Of a DNA stretch of 64,000 nt, positions 27,918 to 36,973 are shown in pieces; the stretch's first letter is position 1; the number at the start of each line of letters is the position of its first letter. A model generated the notes under the pieces. The model saw only the letters and a list, made by a program, of their open reading frames with translations. It was not told the DNA's origin and did not search any database. The DNA is from JALOOB01 sp040766655. Its GTDB lineage: Bacteria; Chloroflexota; Anaerolineae; CG2-30-64-16. The stretch is taken from positions 124,001-188,000 of the forward strand of contig JAXGQB010000011.1 of the NCBI GenBank assembly GCA_040766655.1, written 5' to 3'. Position numbers and translations under genes: made by a program.

Positions 27918-29426
27918 ATGAAACCCTATCCGTCGCTCGAAGTCTGGTTTGTTACGGGCAGCCAGCACCTTTACGGGCCTGAGACGCTGCAGCAGGTTGC
28001 GGCGGATGCGCAGGCTGTCGCCCTGGCATTGGACGCATCGGACAGCATCCCCGTGCGGGTGGTGTGCAAGCCCGTGCTGACGACTCCGGAGGCCATCCAT
28101 TTGCTGTGCCAGGAGGCCAACAGCGCACCGAACTGCATCGGCCTCGTCACGTGGATGCACACCTTCTCCCCTGCCAAGATGTGGATCGCCGGCCTGAAGG
28201 TGCTGCACAAGCCATTTGTCGACCTGCACACCCAGTTCGGCAGCGACATTCCCTGGTCGACCATCGACATGGACTTCATGAACCTGAACCAGACCGCGCA
28301 CGGCGGCCGCGAGTTCGGTTACATCACGGCGCGCATGCGCCTGCCGCGGAAGATCGTGGTGGGCCACTGGCAGGATCCCGAGGTGCTGGCTGACCTCGGG
28401 ATCTGGGTGCGCGCCGCGGCTGCCTGGCACGATGCCCAGGGAGCCCGCATCGCTCGCTTCGGCGACAACATGCGCGACGTCGCGGTGACCGAGGGCGACA
28501 AGGTCGAGGCGCAGCTTCGCCTGGGCTATGGAGTATATGGCTATGGCGTCGGCGACCTGGCGCACTGCGTGGGAGAGGTCAGCGACGCCGAGGTTGAGCG
28601 GCTGCTGCAGGAGTATGCCGGCGCCTACATCCTGGCCGACGATCTGAGGCCGGGTGGCGCACACCGGGCTGCGCTGGCCGAGGCCGCTCGTATCGAGCTG
28701 GGCATGCGCACCTTCCTGACCGCTGGCCGCTTCAAGGCCTTCACCACCACCTTCGAGGATCTCCACGGGCTGGTGCAGCTGCCCGGGCTGGCGGTGCAGC
28801 GCTTGATGGCCGACGGCTACGGCTTCGGGGCCGAAGGTGACTGGAAGACCGCTGCGCTGGTGCGCGCGCTGAAGGTGATGGCTGCAGGCCTGCCGGGCGG
28901 CACATCTTTCATGGAGGACTACACCTACCACCTGCGACCAGGCACGGTCATGAAGGTGCTGGGCGCACACATGCTGGAGGTGTGTGCCTCGATCGCCGAG
29001 GGCCGGGCACGGCTCGAGGCGCACCCCCTGGGCATCGGCGGGAAGGCCGATCCCGCGCGGTTGGTGTTTGACGTTGCGTCCGGGCCGGCGCTCAATGCTT
29101 CGCTCATCGATCTCGGCAACCGCTTCCGCCTGATCGTCAACGCCGTCGATGTGGTGCCGCCCGATGAGCCGCTTCCCAACCTGCCCACTGCGCGCGTCGT
29201 CTGGGTGCCCCGGCCCGACCTGAAGGTCGCAGCGGGCGCCTGGATTCTGGCCGGCGGCGCACATCACACCGGCTTCAGCCAGGCCCTTACCCCCGCCCAC
29301 CTGGCAGACTTCGCTGAGATCGCCGGGATCGAGCTGCTGCTGATCGACGATAAGACGGACCTGCGTTCGTTCCGTAAGGAGCTGCTCTGGAACGACGCCT
29401 ATTACCACCTGGCGCGCGGGCTCTGA
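27918..29426 (+). CDS. araA: L-arabinose isomerase
   Basis: 502 residues from ATG 27918 after GAGGTCACCC. It converts L-arabinose to L-ribulose. MKPYPSLEVWFVTGSQHLYG is the typical AraA start. TWMHTFSPAKMWIAGL, LHTQFGSDIPWSTIDMDFMN, KAFTTTFEDLHG (metal-binding Glu region) and GTSFMEDYTYHL are characteristic blocks, and the length is typical. The gene is 27 nt after the permease gene, and araB follows 14 nt later, so uptake and catabolism are one operon. Confidence 0.96.
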   Translation: MKPYPSLEVWFVTGSQHLYGPETLQQVAADAQAVALALDASDSIPVRVVCKPVLTTPEAIHLLCQEANSAPNCIGLVTWMHTFSPAKMWIAGLKVLHKPFVDLHTQFGSDIPWSTIDMDFMNLNQTAHGGREFGYITARMRLPRKIVVGHWQDPEVLADLGIWVRAAAAWHDAQGARIARFGDNMRDVAVTEGDKVEAQLRLGYGVYGYGVGDLAHCVGEVSDAEVERLLQEYAGAYILADDLRPGGAHRAALAEAARIELGMRTFLTAGRFKAFTTTFEDLHGLVQLPGLAVQRLMADGYGFGAEGDWKTAALVRALKVMAAGLPGGTSFMEDYTYHLRPGTVMKVLGAHMLEVCASIAEGRARLEAHPLGIGGKADPARLVFDVASGPALNASLIDLGNRFRLIVNAVDVVPPDEPLPNLPTARVVWVPRPDLKVAAGAWILAGGAHHTGFSQALTPAHLADFAEIAGIELLLIDDKTDLRSFRKELLWNDAYYHLARGL

Positions 29427-29440
29427 GTGAGGGAGGCGGC

Positions 29441-31120
29441 ATGACAAAATACGCGATCGGCATCGATTTCGGCACGGAGTCCGGCCGCGCGTTGCTCGTG
29501 CGCGTGGCCGACGGTCGCGAGATGGCGACCGCGGTTCATCCATACGCAAACGGGGTCATCGACGAGCACCTGCCCCTATCGGCCGGCGGCGTGCCCCTCG
29601 AGCCTGACTGGGCGTTGCAGGACCCACAGGACTACATCGAGGTCTTCAAGCACGCGGTGCCGGCCGTGCTGCAGCGGGGCGGTGTGGACCCGGCGGACGT
29701 CATCGGCATTGCGACCGATTTCACGGCCTGCACCATGCTGCCGGTGAAAGCCGACGGCACGCCGCTCTGTGCGCTCCCGGAGTATCGCCGCAATCCGCAT
29801 GCCTGGGTCAAGCTCTGGAAGCACCACGCGGCCCAGACCGAGGCGAACCGGCTCAACGAGATCGCGCACGCCCGGGGAGAGACCTTCCTCGATCGCTACG
29901 GTGGAAAGATCAGTTCCGAGTGGTTTGTCCCGAAGGTCTGGCAGATCCTCGACGAGGCGCCGGAGATCTATGCGGCGGCGGATCGCATGCTCGAGGCCGC
30001 TGACTGGGTGGTCTGGCGGCTGACCGGCGTGGAGACACGCAACGCCTGCACGGCCGGCTACAAGGCAATCTGGTCCAAGCGCGAGGGTTATCCGGCGGCG
30101 GACTTCTTCCGTGCGCTCGACCCGCGTCTCGAGCATCTCGTTGACGACAAGATGTCCCGCACCCTGGCGCCGCTGGGCGGCCGGGCCGGCGGGCTGACGG
30201 ACGAGGCTGCTGGGTGGACCGGGCTGCGGCCCGGAACCGCGGTCGCCGTGGGCAACGTGGACGCGCACGTGGCCGTGCCCGCGTGCACGGTCACCGAGCC
30301 GGGTCGCATGGTCATCATCATGGGCACCTCCAACTGCCATATGGTGCTCGGTGACGAGGAGCACGTGGTTCCCGGCATGTGCGGTTACGTGGCGGACGGC
30401 ATCATCCCGGGGCTCTATGGCTATGAGGCAGGCCAGTCGTGCGTCGGCGACCACTTCGCCTGGTTCACCGAGAACTGCGTGCCGGGCGCATACGAGCGCG
30501 AGGCCGAGGCGCATGGCCTCTCGATTCACCAGCTTCTCGAGCAGCGCGCGGCTGCCCTGCAGCCCGGCGAAAGCGGGTTGCTTGCCCTCGATTGGTGGAA
30601 CGGCAATCGCAGCGTGCTCGTGGACGTGGACCTCACCGGCCTGCTGATCGGGATGACACTGCAGACGCGGCCCGAGGAGATCTACCGCGCCCTGATCGAG
30701 GCCACCGCGTTCGGCACGCGGCTCATCGTAGAGACCTTTGCGGCTAACGGCGTGCCGGTGCACGAGATCGTCGCCACCGGCGGCCTGCCTGACCGCAACC
30801 GTCTCCTGATGCAGATCTATGCCGATGTGACCGGCCTGCCCATCGGCCTGCCCGACACCCACCAGGGCGGCGCACTCGGATCGGCGATGCATGCGGCTGT
30901 CGCGGCCGGTCGCGCGGCGGGGGGCTACAACGACATACGCGAAGCTGCTGCGGCCATGGCGCGGCTGCAGTCGATGCGCTACACGCCGGACGCTGCAGCG
31001 CATGCGGCCTACGACGCGCTCTTCGCCGAGTACGTCACGCTCCACGACACGTTCGGTCGCGGGGCCAACGATGTCATGAAGCGGCTCAAGGCGCGCCGAC
31101 TCCAGGTGAAGAGGAGGTAA
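29441..31120 (+). CDS. araB: L-ribulokinase
   Basis: 559 residues, FGGY family. The N-terminal ATPase phosphate-1 motif is YAIGIDFGTESGRALLV. Also present are GIATDFTACTMLPV, an Ala/Gly-rich VAVGNVDAHVAVPAC section and the C-terminal signature segment EIVATGGLPDRNRLLMQIYA. It phosphorylates L-ribulose to L-ribulose 5-phosphate. GGGAGGCGGC precedes the ATG. It lies between araA and araD. Confidence 0.95.
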   Translation: MTKYAIGIDFGTESGRALLVRVADGREMATAVHPYANGVIDEHLPLSAGGVPLEPDWALQDPQDYIEVFKHAVPAVLQRGGVDPADVIGIATDFTACTMLPVKADGTPLCALPEYRRNPHAWVKLWKHHAAQTEANRLNEIAHARGETFLDRYGGKISSEWFVPKVWQILDEAPEIYAAADRMLEAADWVVWRLTGVETRNACTAGYKAIWSKREGYPAADFFRALDPRLEHLVDDKMSRTLAPLGGRAGGLTDEAAGWTGLRPGTAVAVGNVDAHVAVPACTVTEPGRMVIIMGTSNCHMVLGDEEHVVPGMCGYVADGIIPGLYGYEAGQSCVGDHFAWFTENCVPGAYEREAEAHGLSIHQLLEQRAAALQPGESGLLALDWWNGNRSVLVDVDLTGLLIGMTLQTRPEEIYRALIEATAFGTRLIVETFAANGVPVHEIVATGGLPDRNRLLMQIYADVTGLPIGLPDTHQGGALGSAMHAAVAAGRAAGGYNDIREAAAAMARLQSMRYTPDAAAHAAYDALFAEYVTLHDTFGRGANDVMKRLKARRLQVKRR

Positions 31121-31124
31121 TCTC

Positions 31125-31778
31125 TTGCTCGATACACTGCGTCAGGAGCTGTGCCGCCTGCATGGCGAGCTCCCGAAGAACAACCTCGTCGCATGGACCG
31201 GCGGCAACGTGAGCGCCCGGGATCCCGGTACCGGGCTGATCGTCATCAAGCCGTCGGGCGTGCGCTACGAGGCGTTGCGGCCCGAGGACATGATCGTCGT
31301 CGAACCAGACGGCCGCGTCGTTGAGGGCAACCTCAAGCCCTCGTCAGACACGGCCAGCCACCTCGTCATCTACCGACACAGGCCGGACGTTGGCGGCATC
31401 GTTCACACGCATTCGGCCTACGCCACCGCGTTCGCCGCCCTCGGCATGCCCATTCCGTGCGTGCTCACGGCGATGGCCGACGAGTTCGGCGGACCGATTC
31501 CGTGCGGTCGCTTTGCGCTCATCGGCGGCGAGGAGATCGGCAACGTGGTGCTCGAATCCATCGGCGACTCGTGCGCCTGTCTGCTGCAGAATCATGGCGT
31601 CTTTACCATCGGCGCGCACGCTGAAGAGGCGGTCAAAGCTGCAGTGATGACGGAGGACGTCGCGCGCACGGTCTGGTTGGCGCTCCAACTCGGCCAGCCG
31701 CAGGAGATACCCACCGACGACATCGCCCGCCTTCACCACCGCTACCGCACCGTCTACGGCCAACCGGCCACCGGGTAG
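31125..31778 (+). CDS. araD: L-ribulose-5-phosphate 4-epimerase
   Basis: 217 residues starting at TTG 31125, well supported by AGGAGGTAATCTC four bases after the araB stop. It is a class II aldolase/epimerase fold: WTGGNVSARDP, IKPSGVRYEAL, then the zinc ligands in GGIVHTHSAYATAFAALG and the later LLQNHGVFTIGAHAEEA. It makes D-xylulose 5-phosphate and completes the arabinose pathway. It is slightly shorter than enterobacterial AraD. No araC-type repressor is seen here; control presumably comes from the YesNM pair upstream. Confidence 0.93.
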   Translation: MLDTLRQELCRLHGELPKNNLVAWTGGNVSARDPGTGLIVIKPSGVRYEALRPEDMIVVEPDGRVVEGNLKPSSDTASHLVIYRHRPDVGGIVHTHSAYATAFAALGMPIPCVLTAMADEFGGPIPCGRFALIGGEEIGNVVLESIGDSCACLLQNHGVFTIGAHAEEAVKAAVMTEDVARTVWLALQLGQPQEIPTDDIARLHHRYRTVYGQPATG

Positions 31779-31916
31779 CAACTCCACAACTCCAGATGTC
31801 CGACGCAGCACGGGTCAATCTGGTGTAGAATGGTGGTCCGGCCGAGGAGCGCCTGGCCGAGCTTGGGATCGAGGAGTGAAGCCTCATTCGGCAAACGGTT
31901 GAATCACGCCGGGTCT

Positions 31917-32690
31917 CTACGCCGGCGATTGATTCATGCTCTGCTCGATCCACTGGCGCGCGGTTGACTGCATCCGGCAGCTGGGGCAGAGGGTCAACAG
32001 CGCCTTCACCTCCGGCATCATGTCTGCGAGGAAGGCCATCGGCTCGGGCACGAAGAAACGGCCGCACGATGGGCAGGGCTGCAGTGTCACCGTCGTGTGC
32101 CAGGTGTGCAGGATGCGCTCATTGCCCCGGTCTTCGATGCGGATCGCGCCGGTGGGGCAGACCTCGGCGCAGGCGCCACAGCCGATGCACGCATCGGTGT
32201 GAATCTCGAACGGCGTCCCGACCCGTCGAGCCGCGCCCCGGCCGATGAACGAGAGCGCGGCCGCGCCGATCGCCTCGCGGCAGACCCGCACGCACAGGCC
32301 GCACAACATGCAGAGCTCGCCTGCCTTCTCAGGTGCAGGCGCGCCGAACCGCGAGGCGGTCACGCCTTCGCTCGCGGCCAGGTCACGGATCACCTCGGAC
32401 TGTGGGCAGCGACTCAGCAGGAATTCAAGGGCCAGCCGCCGCGCGGCGACCGCATCCGCCGCGCCGGTCTCCACGACCAGCCCCTCCTCTGCCGGGTGTG
32501 CACAGGACGCCACCAGTGCATGGCGCGGCGAGGTGATCGTCACCATGCACAGGCGGCACGCTCCGTAAGGCGCCAGCGCGGGGTGATAGCACAGGGTCGG
32601 CAACGCCACCCCTGCGGCCTGCACTGCCGCCAACAGCGACGCGCCTTCCGGCACGGACACCTGGCGTCCGTTCACGGTCAGGTTCACCAT
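31917..32690 (-). CDS. HoxU/NuoG N-terminal-like iron-sulfur subunit
   Basis: 257 residues. ATG 32690 has GAGGTGATGCCG upstream; ATG 32696 overlaps the preceding stop and is the alternative. The N-terminal [2Fe-2S] ferredoxin domain has LPTLCYHPALAPYGACRLC. Next come the NuoG His-Cys type region (ACRLCMV, LLSRCPQ) and two [4Fe-4S] motifs (CMLCGLCVRVCREA, CIGCGACAEVCPTGA). After these there is an unusual extra segment with CPSCGRFF and LCPSCRMQS, a probable zinc or Fe-S knuckle. It lacks the large catalytic part of FeFe-hydrogenase or formate dehydrogenase, so it is an electron-transfer subunit of the CooS-linked complex. Confidence 0.8.
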   Translation of the reverse strand: MVNLTVNGRQVSVPEGASLLAAVQAAGVALPTLCYHPALAPYGACRLCMVTITSPRHALVASCAHPAEEGLVVETGAADAVAARRLALEFLLSRCPQSEVIRDLAASEGVTASRFGAPAPEKAGELCMLCGLCVRVCREAIGAAALSFIGRGAARRVGTPFEIHTDACIGCGACAEVCPTGAIRIEDRGNERILHTWHTTVTLQPCPSCGRFFVPEPMAFLADMMPEVKALLTLCPSCRMQSTARQWIEQSMNQSPA

Positions 32691-32695
32691 CGGCA

Positions 32696-34570
32696 TCACC
32701 TCACGATCACCACCGCATGCGTGGGACACACGTCGTAGCACAGGCGGCAGCGCGTGCACACGGCCGGATCGATCACGTGCAACTGCTTCGGCTCGCCGCT
32801 GATCGCGCCCGCGGGGCACTCGCGGCGACAGGCATCGCAGCCGTTGCACAACTCGGGCAGGATCTCCAGCCGGATCAGGTTGCGACAGACCCCGGCCGGG
32901 CAACGCTTGTCGTTCACGTGTGTTTCGTATTCGTCACGGAAATAGCGCAGCGTGGAGAGCACCGGGTTTGGCGCGGTCTGGCCCAGGCCGCAGAGCGCGG
33001 TTGCCTTGACCCATCGGGCCACCTCTTCCAGCAGCGCGAGGTCGTCCATGGTGCCCTGGCCCTCAATGATGCGCGTGAGGAGGGTGTGCATGAAGCGGGT
33101 GCCCTCACGGCATGGGGTGCACTTACCGCACGATTCGGCCATGGTGAAGTTCAGGAAGTAGCGGGCGACGTCCACCATGCAGGTGTCCTCGTCCATCACC
33201 ACCATGCCGCCGGAACCCATGATCGAGCCGGCCTCGCTCAGCGCCTCGTAGGTGATCGGAAGATGAAACAGCCGCGCTGGCAGGCACCCGCCGGAGGGTC
33301 CGCCGGTCTGCACTGCTTTCACCGGTTTGCCGTCCAGCCCGCCCCCTCCGATGCCTTCGATCATTTCCGCCAGAGTGAGGCCCAGGGGCACCTCCACCAG
33401 CCCGGTATTGGCGATCTTGCCCACCAGGGAAAAGACGACCGTGCCCGCGTTGCCTTCGACCCCGATGCCCCGATACCACTCCGCGCCGTGCGCGAGGATG
33501 GCGGAGACAGAACTCCACGTCTTCACGTTGTTGATGATGGTCGGCTGGCCCCACAGGCCATGCACGGCCGGATAGGGTGGCTTCGGGCGCGGCTCGCCCA
33601 GGCCGCCCTCGATCGATGCGATGAGCGCGGTTTCCTCGCCGCACACGAACGCGCCTGCGCCGCGCACTACCCGGAGGGTGAAGCTGTAGCCGGAACCGAG
33701 AATGTCCTCGCCGAGCAGGCCTATCGACTCAGCCTGGACCACCGCCTGATTCACGCGCGCCACGGCCAGCGGGTATTCATCCCGCACGTACAGGTAACCC
33801 TCACGCGCGCCGATGGCGTACCCGCCGATGATCATGCCCTCGATCACGCTGTGCGGGTCGCTCTCCAGAACCGTGCGATCCATGTATGCGCCCGGGTCAC
33901 CCTCGTCGCCGTTGCAGATCACGTATTTGGGGTTTCCGGGGGCATCGTGGCAGATCTGCCATTTGCGGCCGGTGGGGAAACCGCCGCCTCCCCGGCCGCG
34001 CAGCCCGGCGCGGTTGATCTCGTCGATCACGGCCTGCGGCGCCAGGTCGAGCAGAGCGTGCGCCAGCGCCTGGTACCCGCCACGGGCCGCGTATTCCTCG
34101 ATGCGGGTCGGATCGATCAGGCCGCAGTTGCGCAGGATGATCTTGTGCTGCCGCGCGTAGAATGGCAGCTCATCGAGGCGGGGGGCGAGCGAAGGGGCGG
34201 GCGACACGTCCTCCCCGTTCGGCAGCACGGCCAGCGCGCCTTCGGCGGGCAACGTGCCGTTGTCCAGCGAGGCGACCAACTGGCGGCCGCGCTCCGGCGT
34301 CATGCGCCTGTACAGGACACGAGCGGCGCCCGGCAACTGCACATCGACCAGCGGCTCCTCCTGGCAGTAGCCGATGCAGCCGGTTGCGATGAGCGCCAGG
34401 TCGAGGCCGCGTGCCTGCGCTTCTTCGGCCAGTGCATCGTACACGCCGGACGCGCCAGTCGCGCGTCCGCAGGTTGCCATGCCTACACTGACCCGCGGAC
34501 GTGGCGGATGCAGGGCAAGCTGCCCTGCATCCGCCAGCGCGGCCAGGTCACTCCGATCACGGATTCTCAT
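32696..34570 (-). CDS. NuoF/HoxF/HndC-like NAD(H)- and FMN-binding subunit
   Basis: About 624 residues from ATG 34570 (MRIRDRSDLAALADAG), overlapping the NuoE-like gene by 14 nt; an upstream ATG at 34591 is less likely. Order of domains: thioredoxin-like [2Fe-2S] region (GMATCGRATGA, TGCIGYCQEEP); NADH/FMN domain (GLRGRGGGGFPTGRKW, NGDEGDPGAYMDR, GAGAFVCGEETALIASIEG); SLBB; the N3-type cluster (ESCGKCTPCREG); and a C-terminal 2x[4Fe-4S] ferredoxin (CNGCDACRRECPAGA, CTRCRLCYDVCPTHA). This is the subunit that passes electrons to NAD+. Confidence 0.93.
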   Translation of the reverse strand: MRIRDRSDLAALADAGQLALHPPRPRVSVGMATCGRATGASGVYDALAEEAQARGLDLALIATGCIGYCQEEPLVDVQLPGAARVLYRRMTPERGRQLVASLDNGTLPAEGALAVLPNGEDVSPAPSLAPRLDELPFYARQHKIILRNCGLIDPTRIEEYAARGGYQALAHALLDLAPQAVIDEINRAGLRGRGGGGFPTGRKWQICHDAPGNPKYVICNGDEGDPGAYMDRTVLESDPHSVIEGMIIGGYAIGAREGYLYVRDEYPLAVARVNQAVVQAESIGLLGEDILGSGYSFTLRVVRGAGAFVCGEETALIASIEGGLGEPRPKPPYPAVHGLWGQPTIINNVKTWSSVSAILAHGAEWYRGIGVEGNAGTVVFSLVGKIANTGLVEVPLGLTLAEMIEGIGGGGLDGKPVKAVQTGGPSGGCLPARLFHLPITYEALSEAGSIMGSGGMVVMDEDTCMVDVARYFLNFTMAESCGKCTPCREGTRFMHTLLTRIIEGQGTMDDLALLEEVARWVKATALCGLGQTAPNPVLSTLRYFRDEYETHVNDKRCPAGVCRNLIRLEILPELCNGCDACRRECPAGAISGEPKQLHVIDPAVCTRCRLCYDVCPTHAVVIVR

Positions 34571-35030
34571 GGCCACCGTTCCCTGTGTCATCGACGCGAT
34601 ACCGCTTGAGGATGCGCGGCAGGCGGTCGGCCTTCACCCGGCCGTACGTGTCGCCGTCCACCCGCAGCACAGGCGCCAGGCTGCACGATCCCAGGCAGTA
34701 GACCGTTTCCAGCGTGAAAGCGCGGTCTGCGCTGGTCTCGCCCGGACGGACTCCCAGGATGGTCTCCGCCTTCTCCAGCAGCTTGTCGCCGCCCCGGATG
34801 TAGCAGGCGGTCCCCTGGCAGAGGTGGAGGGTGTGGCGGCCGCGCGGCGCGAAGCTAAAGGCCGAGTAGAACGACGCCGCGCTGTAGAGCTGGCTCAGCG
34901 GCACCTCCAGTTCGGCGGCCGCGCGGTGCAGCTCACCCGCGGGCAGATAGCCGTGCGTCGCGTTGATCGCGTGCAGCCGGGCCAGCAGCGCGCCCCCGGG
35001 CGGGGGCGGCGCCGGCGTGATCAGTGGCAT
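34557..35030 (-). CDS. NuoE/HoxE-like [2Fe-2S] subunit
   Basis: 157 residues from ATG 35030 after AGGAGGCGGTC. It is a thioredoxin-like [2Fe-2S] protein: four-Cys pattern LCQGTACYIRGG and ETVYCLGSCSLAPV, with the helical N-terminus (LPAGELHRAAAELEVPLSQL). It partners the NuoF-like subunit. It begins 13 nt after the cooS stop, with its ribosome-binding site inside that gap, so it belongs to the same operon. Confidence 0.92.
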   Translation of the reverse strand: MPLITPAPPPPGGALLARLHAINATHGYLPAGELHRAAAELEVPLSQLYSAASFYSAFSFAPRGRHTLHLCQGTACYIRGGDKLLEKAETILGVRPGETSADRAFTLETVYCLGSCSLAPVLRVDGDTYGRVKADRLPRILKRYRVDDTGNGGHENP

Positions 35031-35043
35031 GACCGCCTCCTGT

Positions 35044-36924
35044 TCAGATGCCCAGGGCTGCCCGTTTCTCCGCGATGTGGTCGATCATCAGGCGCGCGGC
35101 CTTGAAGGGGTCGACTTCGACCGCAAAGGACGCGCCCACCACGGCGTTGGCATCAACGGTCAGCAGCTTCGTCACCGCCGGGCTGCCCAACACCTGGGGC
35201 ACGGTGCCCAGCACGGTGAAGACGCCGGAGGACACCACGTACGCACCGATGCTGACCGCCTTCTCGCTCATCCACTCGGGCGCGGCGCCGGCCGCGGGCA
35301 GGTCGCTGATGTCCACCCCCAGCCCGTTGGCGATGGCCGCGCACGCCACCAGGATGCGGCTGATGTCCACACAGGAGCCCATGTGCAGCACAGGCGGGAT
35401 GCCCAGCGCCTGGCAGACCGCCTTGAGCCCCGCGCCTGCGCGTTCCGCCGCCTCGGGCAGCATCAGTCCGGCCTTGGCGGTCGCGATGGCGTTGCAGCCG
35501 GTGGTGACCACCAGCACATCGTTGCGGATCAGCTCCTCGACCAGGCGGACGTGGCCGTAATCGTGCTGGACCTTGACGTTGTTGCAGCCGACCACTGCGC
35601 CGATGCCCTTGATCGCGCCGCTCTTGATGGCGCCCAGCAGTGGGTCGAGCGTGCCGCCCAGCGCGGCCACGATCGCCTCCACGCTGAAGCCCACCATGCA
35701 CTCCGTCTTTTCCTGCGGGATGCGCACCTGGGGCGCCTTGCGGAAGCGGTAGTTCTCCACCGCGCTGCGCACGATCTGCAGCGCGATCTCGGAAGCGTGC
35801 TCCTCATGGAATTCCATGTGGGTTGCGCCGGGGAACTTGGCCTTGGGCGAGGTGGAGATGAACTTCGTGTGGAAGCAACCTGCCAGCGCACCCAGGGCCG
35901 GGAAGATGCACTGGACGTCCACAATGATGGCCTCAACCGCGCCGGTGATGATGGCCAGTTCCTGCTGCAGGAAGTTGCCCGCGATTGGGACCCCGTGGCG
36001 CATGAGTACTTCGTTGCCAGTGCAGCACATGCCGACTACGTTGATGCCATTGGTGCCAAACTTTCTGGCCAGTGCAATCATCTCCGGGTCCTGTGTCGCC
36101 GCGACGATCATCTCGGACAGGGTGGGCTCGTGGCCGTGTATGACAATGTTCACTTCGTCGGCCTTCAGCACGCCCAGGTTGGCCACGGAGCGCACGGGTG
36201 TGGGGGTGCCGAAGAGGACGTCGGAGAGCTCAGTGGCGATCATCGATCCGCCCCATCCGTCGGCCACCGAGGCCCGCAGCCCCTGCAGGATCAGGTTCAC
36301 CGCATCGTTGTCCACACCGATGTGGGTGCGGTGCATGATCTCGACGATCTCGCGGTCGATGCCGCGCGGATCGAGTCCCATCGACTGCCACAGCGCCACG
36401 CGGCGCTCCGGCGCACGGCGGGTGAACTGGATCGGCCCCTCCTGCTTGCCGAACTCGGCGTAGACCGCGCGGGCCAGATCGAGGGCGATCGCCTCCTTGC
36501 TGCGGCCCTCCACCGGGATGCCGTACTCGCCGGCCAGCGCCTTGAGCTTGGCCTCATCCTTGATCTGGTAGCTGCCTGCCTTACCCTCCGCAGTCAGCAG
36601 CAGGGTGTGGGCGATGTCGCGGCCGTGGTCGGAGTGCGCGGCCGCGCCGGCCGCGATCATGCGGATCAGGCCGCGGGCCACGATGATGTCCGCGGTCGCG
36701 CCGCAGACGCCGGCCTTCGGGCCTTCCTCCTCGAAGGGGCTGATGCGGCACGGGCCCATGTTGCAATGCCGGCAGCAGACCCCCAATTCGCCGAACCCGC
36801 ACTGGGGCAGCATCTTCTCGTAGCGGTCCCAGGCAGTCTCGAGTCCCAACTCCTCGGCCCGTTGCAGCATCATGTGGGTGGCAGGGTCGATGCTCCTGCC
36901 CAGGATCTTCTCACTGTAAGCCAT
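35044..36924 (-). CDS. cooS: Monofunctional anaerobic carbon monoxide dehydrogenase (Ni-Fe-S)
   Basis: 626 residues from ATG 36924 after AAGGAGGTG. It oxidises CO + H2O to CO2 with two electrons. The N-terminal D- and B-cluster cysteines are in PQCGFGELGVCCRHCNMGPC and KAGVCG. C-cluster ligands are all visible: His in VIHGHEPT, Cys in GMCCTGNEV, VDVQCIFPAL, VVGCNNVK, VTTGCNAIA and MGSCVDIS. The catalytic Lys lies in SEKAVSIG. The length and complete ligand set indicate an active CooS. There is no acetyl-CoA synthase gene, CO-sensing regulator or CooC maturation ATPase in the window. Confidence 0.96.
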   Translation of the reverse strand: MAYSEKILGRSIDPATHMMLQRAEELGLETAWDRYEKMLPQCGFGELGVCCRHCNMGPCRISPFEEEGPKAGVCGATADIIVARGLIRMIAAGAAAHSDHGRDIAHTLLLTAEGKAGSYQIKDEAKLKALAGEYGIPVEGRSKEAIALDLARAVYAEFGKQEGPIQFTRRAPERRVALWQSMGLDPRGIDREIVEIMHRTHIGVDNDAVNLILQGLRASVADGWGGSMIATELSDVLFGTPTPVRSVANLGVLKADEVNIVIHGHEPTLSEMIVAATQDPEMIALARKFGTNGINVVGMCCTGNEVLMRHGVPIAGNFLQQELAIITGAVEAIIVDVQCIFPALGALAGCFHTKFISTSPKAKFPGATHMEFHEEHASEIALQIVRSAVENYRFRKAPQVRIPQEKTECMVGFSVEAIVAALGGTLDPLLGAIKSGAIKGIGAVVGCNNVKVQHDYGHVRLVEELIRNDVLVVTTGCNAIATAKAGLMLPEAAERAGAGLKAVCQALGIPPVLHMGSCVDISRILVACAAIANGLGVDISDLPAAGAAPEWMSEKAVSIGAYVVSSGVFTVLGTVPQVLGSPAVTKLLTVDANAVVGASFAVEVDPFKAARLMIDHIAEKRAALGI

Positions 36925-36973
36925 GGGGAACACCTCCTTGTGTAGGCCTACCCTTTTCCGCGTGGAATTTGCG

